This document shows, piece by piece, positions 36,116 through 45,298 of a DNA stretch of 64,000 nt. The stretch lies in the NCBI RefSeq assembly GCF_024298965.1, contig NZ_CP085193.1, positions 1,240,001 to 1,304,000 of the forward strand. The letters run 5' to 3'. A program made the translations under genes and the position numbers. A model generated the notes under the pieces. That model did not search any database. It worked only from the letters and a program-made list of their open reading frames with translations, and had not been told where the DNA came from. How positions within the stretch are numbered: position 1 is the first letter of the stretch; each line of letters opens with the position of its first letter. The stretch comes from Streptomyces rapamycinicus NRRL 5491 (GTDB lineage: Bacteria; Actinomycetota; Actinomycetes; Streptomycetales; Streptomycetaceae).

Positions 36116-36413
36116 GAGAAGGACGCTATTTTCATGGGTGAGCGGATTCGATCCAGTCAGCTGCCCACTGTTGGTGCAGTGAGCTATACCGATCGCCGGG
36201 CTCTCATCGCCGTGCCGACCGTGCCGGGCGGTCGGCGCGGCGCGGCGCCCAAGCGTCGTAGACCGGCGCTCGGGAATCCACGGGACAGCGACACAGACCG
36301 TCATCGTCGGAGGAAGGTCTGGCAGCCGAAGCCGGCATAGTCCGTGGAGATGGGCGATGGCGGCCCGAATGGATTCTCGGAACCGGACCGGACCGGACCG
36401 GGCAGGGGCTGGG

Positions 36414-38009
36414 TCACTTGCAGGTTTTGTCTCCGGCGGGCAGCTCACCGGAGGTGAAGAACGCATCCAGAGCGTCAATGGCGCAGGCGTTCGGCTCAGG
36501 GTGAGTGAGCACGCCGTGACCGCCTGCGTCGACGTCGACCAACACCGAGTCGGAGCCCATTGCCCTCCGCATGCCCCGAGCGGTACTCAACGGAGTGGCC
36601 GGGTCGCGACGGTTCTGCAGGATGAGCACATTGCGCTTGCCGAGGGGCTTGACCTTCGGCTCCGGGCTGATCGGATTCACGGCCCAGGCCGCGCACGGCG
36701 CGATGTTCGCAGGAGCACCTGCCGTCAGCGGGAACTTCGCCCGGTCGACGGCCGTGTTGCGGGCATAGGTCTCGACATCCCGGGGCCATGCCTCGTCTCC
36801 GCAGCTGATTGCCCAGCCTGCCGAGAGCAGGTTGTCCTGCGGCACCCCCGGCAGCGTGCCCCTGGCAATCAAGTCCTTGGTCAGCCCCTCGAGGAATTTG
36901 CGGTCGGCATCTGTGGCCTTGTCCGCCGCGACGTCGGCCGCGGCCTGCCACAACTGGGCCAGCTGCGGCACCGGCGACTCCTTCGTCGCGATCATGCTGG
37001 CGTCGCTGTACGCGAGCTGCCACGTGAAGAACCGTACGAGATTGCCGTTGATCGGTGCCTTGGTACCCGGCAGCGAGACCGGTTCACGGTCGAGCTTGGC
37101 CGTCAGGGCCAGGTAGTTCTGACGGACCTCGCGCTCGGTGCTGCCCAGGCCGACGGTGTCCTTGTGCGCGACCGCGAACCGGGCCAGGTCGGGCCAGCGG
37201 TCCTCCATGGCGACGCTGAACGTCCGGAAGTCGTCGTAACCGCGCTCGTTCGGGTCGACCGAACTATCGATCACCATGCGGTCGACGGTCTTCGGGAAGA
37301 GCTCCCGGTAGAGCGAGCCGAGATAGGTGCCCCAGGAAATGCCGTAGTAGGAGACAGTGCGCTCGCCGAGCGCGCGACGGATCCGGTCCATGTCCCGGGC
37401 GACGTTCGCAGTGGTCAGGTACGGCAGCAGGTTGCCGGAGTTGTCCGCGCACTGCTTGGCCATCCGCTTGGCGTAAGCCACGTTCCCGTCGATCGAACCG
37501 TCGCCGGACGGGAAGGACAGCACCTCCATCTGCTCGTCACGGACCAGCTCATCGGCGTCTCGGCCGCAGTTCATCGGGGTGCTGTATCCGATGCCACGCG
37601 GATCGAAGGCGACCAGGTCGTAGCTGTCACGCACATCGGCCGGCAAGAGGCTGCCCATAGCGGTGGGTACGTCCAGGCTCGGGCCTGGACCTCCGCCATT
37701 GAGCATCAGGACGCCCTTGCGCTTCTCCGGCTTGGCCGCCGGAATCCGGGACACCTCGACCTCGATGGTGCGTCCTTCCGGGGCACGGTGGTCGAGTGGC
37801 ATCTGGAGTGTGGCGCACTGCTGAGGCGCCGGGGCATCGGTCGGACACTCGCCCCACTTGAGGCCGAGCGGGCGAGGTGTCGTGGCCTTGGCTGGCTCGA
37901 GCACGGTGGTGGCGACGACGCCGAGCGTCCCCATAGCGGCAACGACGGCTATCGTCCGCGCGCGACGGGAGTAGCGCCCGCCAGAGCGGGAAGAGTTTTT
38001 CGATCGCAT
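36414..38009 (-). CDS. Secreted tripeptidyl aminopeptidase-like serine hydrolase
   Basis: This 531-residue exported enzyme of the Streptomyces Tap/SlpD-SlpE family (S33) begins with a twin-basic leader (RRARTIAVVAAMGTLGVVAT) and a probable signal peptide to about residue 43. The core has LMLNGGGPGPSLDVPTAM (oxyanion loop), the nucleophile YYGISWGTYLGSLY (Ser about 225), and a C-terminal Asp/His pair in LQNRRDPATPLSTARGM and DAGGHGVLTHPEPNACAID. It removes N-terminal peptides in characterised relatives. The 298-base gap to the lipoprotein hydrolase downstream holds no gene that I can support. Confidence 0.9.
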   Translation of the reverse strand: MRSKNSSRSGGRYSRRARTIAVVAAMGTLGVVATTVLEPAKATTPRPLGLKWGECPTDAPAPQQCATLQMPLDHRAPEGRTIEVEVSRIPAAKPEKRKGVLMLNGGGPGPSLDVPTAMGSLLPADVRDSYDLVAFDPRGIGYSTPMNCGRDADELVRDEQMEVLSFPSGDGSIDGNVAYAKRMAKQCADNSGNLLPYLTTANVARDMDRIRRALGERTVSYYGISWGTYLGSLYRELFPKTVDRMVIDSSVDPNERGYDDFRTFSVAMEDRWPDLARFAVAHKDTVGLGSTEREVRQNYLALTAKLDREPVSLPGTKAPINGNLVRFFTWQLAYSDASMIATKESPVPQLAQLWQAAADVAADKATDADRKFLEGLTKDLIARGTLPGVPQDNLLSAGWAISCGDEAWPRDVETYARNTAVDRAKFPLTAGAPANIAPCAAWAVNPISPEPKVKPLGKRNVLILQNRRDPATPLSTARGMRRAMGSDSVLVDVDAGGHGVLTHPEPNACAIDALDAFFTSGELPAGDKTCK

Positions 38010-38168
38010 GCACTGACCGTAGAAATCCCGGGAACGGACTACTAACCCGCTGACTGCCAGGACTTCCGGTAGCCAGCTGGATGGACAGCCCGCTCATCAC
38101 AGGGTGTCGAGGGTGAGGCGCGGTCGGCGCGGGCCGTGGGCATCAAGCCGAGCGTGCAGCTGGCGAGA

Positions 38169-38684
38169 ATGCAAACATTCGCGTGGGATCGGAACTGGGA
38201 CATTACGGGTGCCACGCGGGAGGACGAGTCGCCCACCAGGTTTTCCTGGGTGACGATTGGCGGAGGGACGGGCATCGTGTACCTCGAAGACCCCTATATC
38301 GGCGTCAACTATGCGGTGATCACAGGAGACTCGGTCGATCCCGTCGCCGAAGACATCCGATCGGCTCTCGACTGCTGGACGTTCGAGGAAGCGGTATCGC
38401 AGGCGACCGGATCTCCGGACCGCGATGCGAAGATCCGCGGGATCTACATCGGTGCTCTAAGCGCGTCCGCGGCGGAGCGGGACCGTTTGGTATCGACGTT
38501 CCAGCGGCTCGCCGGTGACTCGGACGCGGACATCCGTCATGCCCTGCTGGTCGGAATCGGCTATGTGGGTCCGGATGTGCGGTTGCGGCACATCGCGGAA
38601 GGACTGTGCGACAACGATCCGGACGACGAGGTCCGACGTGATGCGGAACTGCTGCTCGAGGGTCTGGGGCGGCTGGAGCAGTGA
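38169..38684 (+). CDS. Hypothetical protein with HEAT-like C-terminus
   Basis: This is about 171 residues from ATG 38169 (MQTFAWDRNWDITG); a GTG at 38136 adds 11 residues and cannot be excluded. The N-terminal half is mixed alpha/beta (SPTRFSWVTIGGGTGIVYLE), and the C-terminal half (SDADIRHALLVGIGYVGPDV, then DDEVRRDAELLLEGLG) resembles HEAT-like helical repeats. The acidic composition and lone position resemble immunity-type or SMI1-like proteins, but I cannot assign a function. A perfect 12-bp hairpin follows the gene. Confidence 0.65.
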   Translation: MQTFAWDRNWDITGATREDESPTRFSWVTIGGGTGIVYLEDPYIGVNYAVITGDSVDPVAEDIRSALDCWTFEEAVSQATGSPDRDAKIRGIYIGALSASAAERDRLVSTFQRLAGDSDADIRHALLVGIGYVGPDVRLRHIAEGLCDNDPDDEVRRDAELLLEGLGRLEQ

Positions 38685-38772
38685 GCTTTTTCCAACCTCA
38701 GGCTGAGGTGTGACGAAGGGCGGGGATGGTCTTCACGATGGCGGTGGCCCGGTTGGTGCCGCAGCGGAGCTG

Positions 38773-38799
38773 CGCACCGACCGGTGACCGGTCGGTGCG
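38773..38799. terminator. Perfect 12-bp bidirectional terminator hairpin
   Basis: CGCACCGACCGG (38773-38784) and CCGGTCGGTGCG (38788-38799) pair perfectly around TGA. The hairpin lies between the convergent hypothetical gene and FAD monooxygenase. Confidence 0.75.
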
Positions 38800-38807
38800 G
38801 GCCCGGT

Positions 38808-39950
38808 CTACCGGTTCGCGGCTTCGCGAGAGGCGATCCGGTTCGTGCGACCGACCGCGCGGCCCACGGCGTTGCGCACCGCGAGGCCCGGCCGGGTGCG
38901 GGGCACCATGAGCCTGGAGAGCAGACCGACGCGTCGCTGCCGCGGACCTACCTCACGGCGGAGCCGCGACTCGTAGGCGGCGAAGGCGCGGGCGTGATCA
39001 CCGGGGTGGGCGGCGAGCTCTTCCGCGAGGGCGTACGCGCCCGCCATCGCCATGCTGGACCCGTCGCCCAGCAGGGCTGTCGCCGCCGCCGCGTCCCCGA
39101 GCAGTACGACCCGTCCGCGGGACCACGAGGGCATCCGGACGGTGGTCAGGGGGTCGAAGAACGGAGCCGGGTGGTCGAGGAACGCCGCCACGAGTTCCGG
39201 TGCCCGCCACCGCACGTCGGCGTAGGCGTCGGCCACGGTCTGTTTGTGAAGGGCGATGTTCTTGCGGTCGTGGGGTGCTGGCTGTGCGGCCCGGAAGGTG
39301 AAGATCGCGAGCGGAGTGGTCCGCGAGGGGTGGAGGACCAGCATCCGGTTCGGCACGGTCAGCATCGTCATCTCGTTCGGGTCCTCGATGGCGTCGGGTT
39401 CCAACGGGACGGTCGCGCCGTACAGGCCCAGGTCGCTCGCGAACTGCCGCTCGGGTCCGAATACCAGGCGCCGTACGGCGGAGTGCATCCCGTCGGCACC
39501 GACTACCAAGTCGAAGCGCCGTGGCGCGGACCGCCGGAAGGTGACGTCCACCCCGCCTTCATCCTGGTCGAGAGCGGTGACCGTGTCGTCGAACAAGAAC
39601 TCGGCCTCGGTCTGCGCCGACCGGTGGAGCACCTCGGACAGGTCGGCTCGGGTCACCTCGACAGTCGGAGCCTTGTCCGAGGTGAGCGGGAGTTGCAGGA
39701 TCCGCCTGCCGCCGGGGTCGAGCAGGGTCAGTGACCGATTGCGGGTGGCGAGCCCGCGGAGCTGCGGAAGGATGCCCATGCGGTCGGCGACCGGGATCGC
39801 GGGCCCCTTCACGACGATCGCGCTACCACCGGAGCGCAGCTGCCGGGCGTGTTCGACGACCGTCGGCCGGTAGCCATTCCGGGAGAGCCAGTATGCGAGT
39901 GCGGGCCCTGCGATTCCGGCACCGACTATCAGCACCTCGGGCTTCTTCAT
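38808..39950 (-). CDS. FAD-dependent monooxygenase (aromatic hydroxylase type)
   Basis: This 380-residue group A flavoprotein monooxygenase has the FAD-binding VLIVGAGIAGPALAYWLSRN at the N-terminus, the DG motif in LVVGADGMHSAVRRLVFG, and the second FAD site VVLLGDAAAATALLGDGSSM. Such enzymes use NAD(P)H and oxygen to hydroxylate aromatic or polyketide substrates, or inactivate drugs (TetX-like). The divergent ArsR gene and two identical operators in the intergenic region indicate inducible expression. Start at ATG 39950 after GCGAGGTC. Confidence 0.88.
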   Translation of the reverse strand: MKKPEVLIVGAGIAGPALAYWLSRNGYRPTVVEHARQLRSGGSAIVVKGPAIPVADRMGILPQLRGLATRNRSLTLLDPGGRRILQLPLTSDKAPTVEVTRADLSEVLHRSAQTEAEFLFDDTVTALDQDEGGVDVTFRRSAPRRFDLVVGADGMHSAVRRLVFGPERQFASDLGLYGATVPLEPDAIEDPNEMTMLTVPNRMLVLHPSRTTPLAIFTFRAAQPAPHDRKNIALHKQTVADAYADVRWRAPELVAAFLDHPAPFFDPLTTVRMPSWSRGRVVLLGDAAAATALLGDGSSMAMAGAYALAEELAAHPGDHARAFAAYESRLRREVGPRQRRVGLLSRLMVPRTRPGLAVRNAVGRAVGRTNRIASREAANR

Positions 39951-40043
39951 GACGATGACCTCGCGGAGTGTCGATGACCAGGTCCCCGGCGAGTGCCGGG
40001 CCGGGTCTCAGGGGCGGCGGCACCGGGCAACGCAATCGGGTCA

Positions 40044-40065
40044 AGGTACGATCAATTTCGTACCT
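40044..40065. promoter_or_regulatory. Palindromic operator A (AGGTACGA-N6-TCGTACCT)
   Basis: Perfect 8-bp arms around TCAATT. It lies 94 bases before the monooxygenase start and is identical in its arms to operator B, exactly 40 bp away. Confidence 0.82.
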
Positions 40066-40083
40066 CAGTGGAGCACATCCTTG

Positions 40084-40105
40084 AGGTACGATGCAAGTCG
40101 TACCT
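40084..40105. promoter_or_regulatory. Palindromic operator B (AGGTACGA-N6-TCGTACCT)
   Basis: Perfect 8-bp arms around TGCAAG, 15 bases before the ArsR GTG start and overlapping its expected promoter. It is the second copy of operator A. Confidence 0.82.
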
Positions 40106-40119
40106 GAAGGGGGTGCCGC

Positions 40120-40455
40120 GTGGCCGGGATGAACCTGGTCGGCCCCGAGGCCGATGCGCTCGATCTGGGGGCCGTATTTCGCGCCCTCGCCGACGAGCAC
40201 CGTCGCTCGGTGATGACGGAGTTGGCCGCCGACCGCAGCGACAGCGAGCGGGGCTGCAACTCGTTCAACCTTCCGATCTCGAAGCAGACCCAGACCCACC
40301 ACTTCCGGGTCCTGCGCGAGGCAGGTCTCATTGACGAGATCGACTACGGCAACCGCAAGGGCATCCGACTACGACGCGCGGACATCGAGAAGAGATTCCC
40401 CGGGCTGCTCACGCTCCTGGGCGCAGAGTCCCCGGGCGGTACCGCTTCTCGCTGA
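40120..40455 (+). CDS. ArsR-family (winged helix) transcriptional regulator
   Basis: This 111-residue regulator has the winged-helix pattern AVFRALADEHRRSVMTELAA, then LPISKQTQTHHFRVLREAGL and the wing IDYGNRKGIRLRRADIEKRF. No metal-binding Cys pair is visible, so it is not a classical metal sensor. It starts at GTG 40120 after AAGGGGG. The divergent monooxygenase and the two matching palindromes suggest that it represses both genes and responds to a substrate of the enzyme. Confidence 0.88.
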   Translation: MAGMNLVGPEADALDLGAVFRALADEHRRSVMTELAADRSDSERGCNSFNLPISKQTQTHHFRVLREAGLIDEIDYGNRKGIRLRRADIEKRFPGLLTLLGAESPGGTASR

Positions 40456-40812
40456 ACACAGCTGAGCACACCGGAAGGAGTCCGAGCCGGCCCTGAGCCG
40501 CGAGCTCGACCGGATCCAGCTCGCGCCCGGCTCGCAGGTGGCCGAGCACGACGCGGACACGAATGGATCGGTGTCGCTTCGACCACCGTCCCGCGCTCGT
40601 GATCGGCGCCGAGCTCTTCCGCACGCTCCCTCACGCCAACACCCACTGAGGTTTCCTCAACCTGCGTGCGGAGCAGGGCCACTGGGGGTGAGGGCGGGGT
40701 CCGGGCGTGGAGAAGCTCCTGTTGGACGGGTGCGTGTCGAGTCCGAGCCGTCCTGCCAGGAGCCCATCCACTCCGGCATAGTCGTGGTCGACCCCGACGT
40801 TCGTGATCTTCG
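40456..40812. other. Gene-poor stretch with probable debris
   Basis: No frame here has a convincing start, ribosome binding site or family match. The first 190 bases read as a plus-strand fragment (LDRIQLAPGSQVAEHDA) that breaks into other frames, suggesting eroded coding sequence, and the stretch leads into a transposase remnant. Confidence 0.4.
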
Positions 40813-40834
40813 TCAGGCGGTGCGTCTACTCAAC

Positions 40835-41000
40835 GCGAGCACGGTCAGTCCTTCGTGCGGGTAGCGGTATGCCGTGGGCAGCGAGATGCCGTCGTCCCGG
40901 GCGAGTTGGACCAGGCGCGTGCCGTCGACGAACCAGCGCAGCACCAGCGCGGGCTGCTTGAAGTCCATCTCGGCCTGGACGACGCCACCGTCCCCGTGGT
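40835..41000 (-). pseudogene. IS5-family transposase remnant (N-terminal helix-turn-helix)
   Basis: A short frame reads MDFKQPALVLRWFVDGTRLV, QLARDDGISLPTAYRYPHEG and LTVLALS, which matches the N-terminal helix-turn-helix of IS5-group transposases common in Streptomyces. The DDE catalytic domain is absent and no terminal inverted repeats are visible. This is an old fragment next to the two-component system. Confidence 0.65.
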
Positions 41001-41053
41001 GTCCTCGTCCACCTGCGAGCGCCTTCCCGGGGCGGGCCGGGCGGACAGCCGTT

Positions 41054-41710
41054 TCAGGTGTTGCGGGCGTCTTCCAGGTACCGCAGAACGGCCGCGACAC
41101 GTCGGTCCACTCTGTCCGTGGGTGCCAGGTCGAGTTTGGCGAAGATGCTGCGGATGTGCTTGTGAATGGCGCCGTCGGTGACGACGAGCCGCTCTGCGAT
41201 CGCGCTGTTGCCCAGTCCCTGTGCCATCAGTGCCAGTACCTCGCGTTCTCGGGTGCTGAGCCGGTCTAGGCGGGTGTTAAGGCGTGTCCGGGTGAAGAGC
41301 TGTGAGACGACCTCGGGATCGACGGCGGTGCCCCCGGCGGCGACCCTGTGCAGGGCGTCGAGGAACTCCTCCACGCGGCCGACCCGTTCTTTGAGCAGAT
41401 AGCCGAGCCCATTCACTCCATTGCTGAGCAGCTCGGTGGCAAAGCTCTGCTCGACATAGGCGGACAGCACGAGCACGGCCAGGCCGGGCCGACGTCGCCG
41501 GGCCTCGACCGCGGCGACGATGCCTTCGTCGGTGTGCGTGGGCGGCATGCGGACGTCGACGATGGCGACGTCCGGTTCGTATGAGCTGACGGCCTGCAGC
41601 ACACCGTCCGGGGTGTCGGTGGTGGCCACCACGTCGAGGGACTCGGCTCGCAGCAGCAGAGCCAGGCCCTGGCGCAGCAGAGGGTCGTCCTCCGCGATCA
41701 CGATCCGCAT
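41054..41710 (-). CDS. Response regulator, NarL/FixJ family
   Basis: This 218-residue regulator has a receiver domain (MRIVIAEDDPLLRQGLALLL, phospho-acceptor Asp in VAIVDVRMPP, Lys in GYLLKERVG) and a C-terminal LuxR helix-turn-helix (LSTREREVLALMAQGLGNSA, then LVVTDGAIHKHIRSIF). The ATG at 41710 overlaps the kinase gene by 13 bases, so the pair is translationally coupled. Confidence 0.93.
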   Translation of the reverse strand: MRIVIAEDDPLLRQGLALLLRAESLDVVATTDTPDGVLQAVSSYEPDVAIVDVRMPPTHTDEGIVAAVEARRRRPGLAVLVLSAYVEQSFATELLSNGVNGLGYLLKERVGRVEEFLDALHRVAAGGTAVDPEVVSQLFTRTRLNTRLDRLSTREREVLALMAQGLGNSAIAERLVVTDGAIHKHIRSIFAKLDLAPTDRVDRRVAAVLRYLEDARNT

Positions 41711-42978
41711 GGAAGATCCACCTCTAGTGTGGTCGGGCCGCCCGGCGGGCTGCTGAGGGACATGGTGCCGTCGAGAGCCGCGATGCGTCGGTGGATGCCG
41801 AGGAGTCCTGAGCCGCCGGCCTGGTCGGCGCCGCCTTGACCGTCGTCCTCGATGCGCACGATCAGGCGGTCGCCGCGGATGCGGACCGAGACGCCCGTGT
41901 GTGAGGCGCCGCTGTGCTTGGCGATATTGGTCAGGGCTTCGGCCACGATGAAGTAGGCGGTGGCCTCGACGGCGGCGGCGCACCGGTGAGAGACGTGGAT
42001 GTCGATGTCGACCCGGCACGGTACCGGGCTATCCGCGGCCAGCCCGGACAACGCACCGGCCAGCCCTCGGTCGGCCAGCACTGGAGGCAGAATGCTGCGC
42101 GCGACGGCGCGCAGCTCGGCGAGAGCCTGCTCCGAAGCCAACTGGGCGCGTTCGAGCAGTTCCTCGGCGCCGGCCGGATCGCGGGCCACCATGCGGCGGG
42201 CGGCGCCCAGCAGAACCGTGACGCCTACGAACCGGTTCTGCGCCCCGTCGTGGAGGGAGCGTTCGATACGGCGCAGCTCAACGGCGTGCGCGTCCAAGGC
42301 TGCGGCCCGGGTGGCTGTCAGCTCCGCGACGCGCAGCGACAGGTCTTCATCGGCCCCGGGAGTGAGAAACCGATGCGCGGACCAGGACTGCAGGCGCGCC
42401 AGAGCCGGAGCGAGCCCCAGGATCATGGTGATCCATCCCAGGGCCAGAAAGAGCACGGCGAATGCCTGAGGCCAGGAATGTGCCGCGCCCAGGCCCAGCG
42501 AGGTACTGGTCGCATCGTCGGGGATGAACCGCCACCACAGAGGGAACGTGGCGTCGCGCAGGAAGAAGACCGGCAGCGCCACCCCCAGCGAGCTCAGAAC
42601 GAGGCCCAGGGTGCTGTGCAACACCAGCCAGCGCAGTTCTCTCCATACCGTGGAGCTGACAAGGGCGAGGCGGAGCTTCGACGGCGGCGGCAGCGGAGGA
42701 ACGATTTCCATGCCATACCGGAGAAGACGGGCACGCTCTGCCGTGGCCAGGACGTGCACCGCACGCACCAGGCCGGGGACCATGAGCAGTCCCACCCCCA
42801 GCAGACTCGTCACAGCCGTGACCAGTGCCCACAACAGCAGAAACAGACCGGGCACGGTAGTGCTGAGCCCGGAGGTGAGCTGCCCCAAAGCGCCGCTGGC
42901 CGAAGTGATCACCCGCTGAGCAGCGTCCTTGGTACCCACGCCCCCCTTCTCGGCCGCGTGTCCGTGCTGGGTGGCCAT
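41698..42978 (-). CDS. Sensor histidine kinase (HisKA_3, DUF1707/sensor-TM type)
   Basis: This 426-residue membrane kinase starts at ATG 42978 (MATQHGHAAEKGG), with GGAAGGA upstream. Four hydrophobic segments form a sensor-like membrane region (VPGLFLLLWALVTAVTSLLG, LVLSSLGVALPVFFL, AFAVLFLALGWITMILGLAP). The H-box is RIERSLHDGAQNRFVGVTVL and the ATP lid has EDDGQGGADQ and GSGLLGIHRRIAALDG. It probably phosphorylates the adjacent regulator. The signal is unknown; a small membrane protein is divergently encoded. Confidence 0.92.
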   Translation of the reverse strand: MATQHGHAAEKGGVGTKDAAQRVITSASGALGQLTSGLSTTVPGLFLLLWALVTAVTSLLGVGLLMVPGLVRAVHVLATAERARLLRYGMEIVPPLPPPSKLRLALVSSTVWRELRWLVLHSTLGLVLSSLGVALPVFFLRDATFPLWWRFIPDDATSTSLGLGAAHSWPQAFAVLFLALGWITMILGLAPALARLQSWSAHRFLTPGADEDLSLRVAELTATRAAALDAHAVELRRIERSLHDGAQNRFVGVTVLLGAARRMVARDPAGAEELLERAQLASEQALAELRAVARSILPPVLADRGLAGALSGLAADSPVPCRVDIDIHVSHRCAAAVEATAYFIVAEALTNIAKHSGASHTGVSVRIRGDRLIVRIEDDGQGGADQAGGSGLLGIHRRIAALDGTMSLSSPPGGPTTLEVDLPCGS

Positions 42979-43168
42979 CCACCGTCCTTCCGCTCCGCAC
43001 AGCGCACACCGTAGATCGACGGCCGATGCCACGTCACTTCCACACTCCAGAAGTACAGCCTGCTGTACCCCAAACCAGGGCATCTACGGGATCGAGCCGA
43101 AGACGACAGGTCGATAGCGTCGATACCGACAGTTCCACCGAGGTCGGCGCGCGACGGAGGACAGCCCC

Positions 43169-43405
43169 ATGACGCCCACGGATTCCTCCCTCATCCCCAG
43201 TGCCGGCACAGCTCCCGTGACCGGTCCCGCTCGCAAAGGCCTTCTACGGGCGGTCCTGTGGGGCATCGTCGTGGCCAGCACACTCACCAACATGGTGGCC
43301 TCCTCCAGCGAAGCGCCCATGTGGGTGCTCATAGCGTGCGGAACCGCGACGGTGTTCGGCAGCACAGCACTCGGTGTCAGCCACCTACGAAGCAGTCGGC
43401 AGTAA
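43169..43405 (+). CDS. Small two-span membrane protein
   Basis: This 78-residue protein starts at ATG 43169 with GGAGGACAG upstream. It has two hydrophobic segments (GLLRAVLWGIVVASTLTNMV and MWVLIACGTATVFGSTALGV). No family is recognised. It is divergent from the histidine kinase with 190 bases between the starts, so it may be a target or accessory of the two-component system. Confidence 0.7.
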   Translation: MTPTDSSLIPSAGTAPVTGPARKGLLRAVLWGIVVASTLTNMVASSSEAPMWVLIACGTATVFGSTALGVSHLRSSRQ

Positions 43406-43423
43406 CTGTCTGTCGGTGGCTTC

Positions 43424-43640
43424 TCAAGGTGCCGTGGTGTCGAAGAGGCGGTAGCGGACCGGGTCGATGCTGCACTGGTGCTCGCGTACGGCGTGTACGT
43501 CGTAACGGGTGAAGTCGCCGGCGACGCAGATCAGTCTCGGTCCGCTCCACAGCACCTGGGCCGCGGTCATGCCCCCGAGTCGGTCGCGGACGAGCACGTG
43601 GTCCTGCTTGGCTGTCCACCATCTGCCCTTGTCGACACCC
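43424..43640 (-). pseudogene. C-terminal fragment of a conserved cytoplasmic protein
   Basis: About 70 residues (KGRWWTAKQDHVLVRDRLGG, PRLICVAGDFTRYDVHAVRE, SIDPVRYRLFDTT) resemble the C-terminus of nuclease-like or DUF5655/DUF91-type proteins, ending in a proper stop at 43424. No start codon with a ribosome binding site exists, and the upstream sequence is unrelated. I call it a 3' remnant; family placement is tentative. Confidence 0.45.
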
Positions 43641-43837
43641 CACAATCCGGCGCACCGCCCGGGCGTACGAAAAGTGACACACCTCAGCCGCTTTCCTCGG
43701 ACACTCGTCCGCCGTCGCGCACATCGTGCAACTATGGCCGGGCGATATCCGGCCGATCGAGGGGGAAGATCCCCGCTCCCCTCGGCGTTGCTGCCTCGCA
43801 TAAGGATTCGATGCGCGTGACAGGAGTGGAACACCGT

Positions 43838-45292
43838 ATGCCCAGCCCTTCCGCCGCCCAGCCGACCGCCCAGATCGGTGTCACCGGGCTCGCCGTCATG
43901 GGTAGCAACCTCGCCCGTAACTTCGCCCGGCACGGGCACACCGTCGCTCTCCACAACCGCACGTTCGCCAAGACCAAGGCGCTGATGGAGGAGCACGGCC
44001 ACGAGGGGAACTTCGTGCCGGCCGAGAGCGCCGAGGAGTTCGTCGCCTCCTTGCAGCGGCCCCGGCGGCTGATCATCATGGTCAAGGCGGGTGCACCCAC
44101 CGACGCCGTCATCGAGGAGTTCGCACCGCTCCTCGAAGAGGGCGACGTGATCATCGACGGGGGCAACGCCCACTTCGAGGACACCCGGCGCCGGGAGAAG
44201 TCCCTGCGCGAGCGCGGGCTGCACTTCGTGGGCACCGGCATCTCCGGCGGTGAGGAGGGCGCCCTCAACGGGCCCAGCATCATGCCCGGCGGATCGGTGG
44301 AATCCTACAAGTCGCTCGGCCCGCTGCTGGAGTCCATCTCCGCCAAGGTGGACGGCACCCCGTGCTGCACCCACATCGGCCCGGACGGCGCCGGCCACTT
44401 CGTGAAGATGGTGCACAACGGCATCGAGTACGCGGACATGCAGCTCATCGCCGAGTCGTACGACCTGCTGCGGCGGGCGCTCGGCATGTCGCCGGGTGAG
44501 ATCGCGGAGGTGTTCCGCACCTGGAACGGCGGTCGGCTGGAGTCGTATCTGATCGAGATCACCGCCGAGGTGCTCGGGCACACCGACGCCGCCACCGGCA
44601 AGCCGTTCGTGGACGTGGTGCAGGACCAGGCCGAGCAGAAGGGCACCGGCCGCTGGACCGTGCAGACCGCGCTGGACCTGGGCGTGCCGGTGAGCGGGAT
44701 CGCCGAGGCGGTGTTCGCCCGTTCGCTGTCCGGTCACGCGGATCTGCGGGACGCCTCGCAGGGGCTGCCGGGGCCGTCCGGGAAGGGGCTCACGGGGGCC
44801 GCCGCGGAGCGGTTCGCCGACGATGTCGAGCAGGCGCTGTACGCCTCGAAGATCGTGGCGTACGCGCAGGGCATCCACCAGATCGAGGCGGGCAGCCAGG
44901 AGTACGGCTGGGACATCGACCCCGGGGCGGTGGCGCGGATCTGGCGCGGCGGCTGCATCATCCGGGCGCGGTTCCTGAACCGGATCACCGAGGCGTACGC
45001 CAAGGAGCGCAAGCCCGTCACGCTGCTGACCGACGGCCACTTCGCCGAGGCGCTGGGCGCGGCGCAGGACGCCTGGCGCCGGGTGGTGGCCACCTCGGTC
45101 GAGCTGGGCGTGCCGGCACCGGGCTTCTCGGCGGCGCTGGCGTACTACGACGCGCTGCGCTCGGAGCGGCTGCCCGCCGCGCTGGTCCAGGGGCAGCGGG
45201 ACTTCTTCGGCGCGCACACCTACCGGCGGGTGGACCGGGAGGGTTCGTTCCACACGATGTGGGGCGGCGACCGCGACGAGCGTACGGCCTGA
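43838..45292 (+). CDS. gnd: 6-phosphogluconate dehydrogenase, NADP-dependent (decarboxylating)
   Basis: This 484-residue enzyme of the pentose phosphate pathway converts 6-phosphogluconate to ribulose 5-phosphate, CO2 and NADPH. NADP-binding GVTGLAVMGSNLARNFARHG is followed by the substrate signatures GGNAHFEDTRRR and GTGISGGEEGALNGPSIMPG, and the catalytic region HFVKMVHNGIEYADMQLIAE. The length fits the long (GndA) class. An ATG at 43811 with AAGGA is an alternative start adding nine residues. The gene is monocistronic, ending in a strong hairpin. Confidence 0.96.
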   Translation: MPSPSAAQPTAQIGVTGLAVMGSNLARNFARHGHTVALHNRTFAKTKALMEEHGHEGNFVPAESAEEFVASLQRPRRLIIMVKAGAPTDAVIEEFAPLLEEGDVIIDGGNAHFEDTRRREKSLRERGLHFVGTGISGGEEGALNGPSIMPGGSVESYKSLGPLLESISAKVDGTPCCTHIGPDGAGHFVKMVHNGIEYADMQLIAESYDLLRRALGMSPGEIAEVFRTWNGGRLESYLIEITAEVLGHTDAATGKPFVDVVQDQAEQKGTGRWTVQTALDLGVPVSGIAEAVFARSLSGHADLRDASQGLPGPSGKGLTGAAAERFADDVEQALYASKIVAYAQGIHQIEAGSQEYGWDIDPGAVARIWRGGCIIRARFLNRITEAYAKERKPVTLLTDGHFAEALGAAQDAWRRVVATSVELGVPAPGFSAALAYYDALRSERLPAALVQGQRDFFGAHTYRRVDREGSFHTMWGGDRDERTA

Positions 45293-45298
45293 GGGCCG

